A DNA stretch of 37,337 nt, from contig CAXIUT010000218.1 of NCBI GenBank assembly GCA_964035545.1, positions 1 through 37,337 of the forward strand. Direction: 5' to 3'. Positions within the stretch are counted from its first letter, which is position 1. Every line of letters starts with the position of its first letter. Both the position numbers and the translations under genes were made by a program. Below the pieces are notes generated by a model that saw only the letters and a program-made list of their open reading frames with translations, was not told the origin of the DNA and made no database searches. The stretch comes from Bugula neritina. Its lineage: Eukaryota; Bryozoa; Gymnolaemata; Cheilostomatida; Bugulidae. Shown piece after piece: positions 35,869 through 37,337 of this stretch.

Positions 35869-37187
35869 ATGATATCACAGATATTTTTCCTGTCTGCTCG
35901 AGGAGATAGCATAATCAACCGTGATTTTCGTTCTGACCTTATCAAGAACACTCCTGAACTCTTCTATAGGAAAGTTAAACTATCTAAAGGTGATTCTGAA
36001 CCTATCTTCAACATTGAAGGAATCAATTTCGCATATCTTAAAAAATCATCAATCTATGTAGTAGCAACTACTAGATTCAATGTATCTCCTTCTTACCTTC
36101 TTGAATTGCTTAATAGAATTACAATGGTCATCAAAGATTTTTGTGGAGTAATCAATTAATAAACCATCAGAAAGAATTTTGTGTTAGTCTATGAAATATT
36201 AGATGAGATCATTGATTTCGGACATCCACAACTAACCAATACTTCACATATCAAGCCTCTTATTGCAAGTTAAGTGGTCAGTTAGACCAAAAATACAAGT
36301 ATCTTGGACATCAAAAAAATAAGTAATTTCTCTCTTTTCAGTCCTAGCACCATCAATTCTTCAGCTTCTTCAGTCTCAGTCAGTAAAAATAACTCAAACG
36401 ACATCTTTATCGATATTTACTAAAAAATAAACATCTTATTCAACTCATCAGGTTATGTTATTAACTCTTCAATTGATGGTTGTATTCAAATGAAAAGTTA
36501 CCTGATAGGTAACCCATCACTTAAACTTATTCTTAATGATGATCTTACTATTGCAGATACTAATACGCCTGGAAGTATTGTTTTGGATGATTGTAATTTC
36601 CATGAATCTGTTCAGCATAATGAGTTTCTAACTAATAAGGCATTAAAAATTATGCCTCCAGAAGGAGAGTTTATTGTTATGAATTACAGAATTACTACAG
36701 ATTTTAATGCTCCTTTCAAAATATTTCCTTTCTTCGAGACTGAATCTCCTTACAAAGTCATTCTTAAAATCAATGTACTATCTTGATAATATAGTTAAAA
36801 TCAACATATCCCAAAAATACTATTGCATCTTTTATAACAGCCAAGTTTAATGTGCCTAAAAAGGTTTCTAGTATCAATTCTTAAGTAGTTAAGAATCAGG
36901 GTAATCAAAAGGTTGATTACAATGAATCAACGAATTCAGTTGAATGGAATATAAGAAAGATGCCTGGAGATACTGAATATACAATGATGACTAAAATAAC
37001 ATTGCCTCAAGCGACTTCTACTCAGGCTATGAAAGAGACAGGTCCAATAAATATTTCATTTGAAATACCAAATTACAACATATCAGGACTGCAAATAAAA
37101 TCTTTAAAGAGTTTAATGAGTGAAGAAAATCCTAATAAATGGGTGAGGTATATAACAAAAACAAGTTCATATGTATGCAGAATATGA
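35869..37187 (+). CDS. AP4M1: AP-4 adaptor complex mu subunit
   Basis: 432 aa with one 20-nt intron at 36775-36794. MISQIFFLSARGDSIINRDF with R/K-FYRK following is the longin domain start typical of mu4. The mu homology domain includes KINILFNSSGYVINSSIDGC, MKSYLIGNPSLKLILNDDL, MPPEGEFIVMNYRITTDFNA and the C-terminal NPNKWVRYITKTSSYVCRI. AP-4 sorts cargo at the trans-Golgi network; mu binds Tyr-based signals. AP-4 is missing from many protists, so its presence is informative. At 36320-36340 a GT...AG stretch looks like an intron but the protein is continuous without removing it. The stop lies 57 bp from the right telomere. Confidence 0.92.
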
Positions 37188-37244
37188 TTCATTGAGATTA
37201 TTATCTATATACTAATGATATACTATTGACATATTAAAATTATA

Positions 37245-37337
37245 GGGGTTGGGGTTGGGGTTGGGGTTGGGGTTGGGGTTGGGGTTGGGGTTGGGGTTGG
37301 GGTTGGGGTTGGGGTTGGGGTTGGGGTTGGGGTTGGG
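37245..37337. repeat. Right terminal telomere, G4T2 repeats
   Basis: (GGGGTT)15-GGG, 93 bp, perfect, reaching the last base of the window; junction TAG|GGGTT. Together with the left C4A2 block this marks a chromosome capped at both ends. Confidence 0.98.

Noticed and set aside
36318-36342. Intron in AP-4 mu (GTAATTTCTCTCTTTTCAG)
   Set aside because: The unspliced reading KISNFSLFSPSTINSS matches the family (KPFSLF...) and stays in frame, while removal breaks the frame.

Overview
The window reads as a complete macronuclear chromosome, or a chain of chromosome pieces, from a ciliate that is most likely a peritrich (Oligohymenophorea). It is AT-rich, begins with C4A2 telomere repeats, ends with G4T2 repeats, and carries tightly packed genes with introns of about 20 nt. 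TAA and TAG occur inside nearly every conserved gene and only TGA stops translation. At the best conserved sites TAA/TAG stands where Glu is expected, not Gln: three times in the EEERERR motif of ribosomal protein eS17, in GGELFDR and HRDLKAEN of a CDPK, in DGHGGAE of a PP2C, in GEGKFG of an Aurora-like kinase and at E64 of ubiquitin. That is the peritrich nuclear code (UAR = Glu, NCBI table 30), and all translations here use it.

Four interstitial telomere arrays (6654-6734, 11836-11916, 15063-15149, 19995-20069) cut the window into five segments. All are perfect (GGGGTT)n-GGG of 75-87 bp in one orientation, the same size and terminal phase as the real ends (87 and 93 bp). Left of each array a complete gene begins 55-74 bp away, as at the true ends. 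Right of each array the sequence starts inside a gene, so three genes are clearly truncated at the junctions and a fourth possibly is.

Segment 1 (88-6653): a secreted Cys-containing protein (-), single ubiquitin (+), a 1059-aa TPR protein (-) and TVP23 copy 1 (-). Segment 2 (6735-11835): truncated TVP23 copy 2 (-), a ubiquitin-like-domain protein with P/Q/S repeats (-), DRC2/CCDC65 (+) and a basic coiled-coil protein (-). Segment 3 (11917-15062): RSPH10B-like MORN protein lacking its N-terminus (+) and a PP2C phosphatase (-). Segment 4 (15150-19994): a calpain-like protein without a catalytic Cys (-, truncated C-terminus), a small jacalin-like gene (-) and a vWA protein with one apparent frameshift (-). 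Segment 5 (20070-37244): IFT56, a coiled-coil protein, an ERD2-type receptor, an ATG18/WIPI PROPPIN and a SHAQKYF-type MYB (+); two tandem CDPKs, tRNA-Arg(UCG), an unknown basic protein and PACRG (-); eS17 (+); two small basic proteins; an Aurora-like kinase (-); and AP-4 mu (+).

Ciliary genes (DRC2, RSPH10B, IFT56, PACRG) and signalling or traffic genes (CDPKs, PP2C, Aurora, TVP23, ERD2, AP-4 mu, PROPPIN) dominate. No operon logic is visible; genes are packed on both strands with gaps often under 100 bp.
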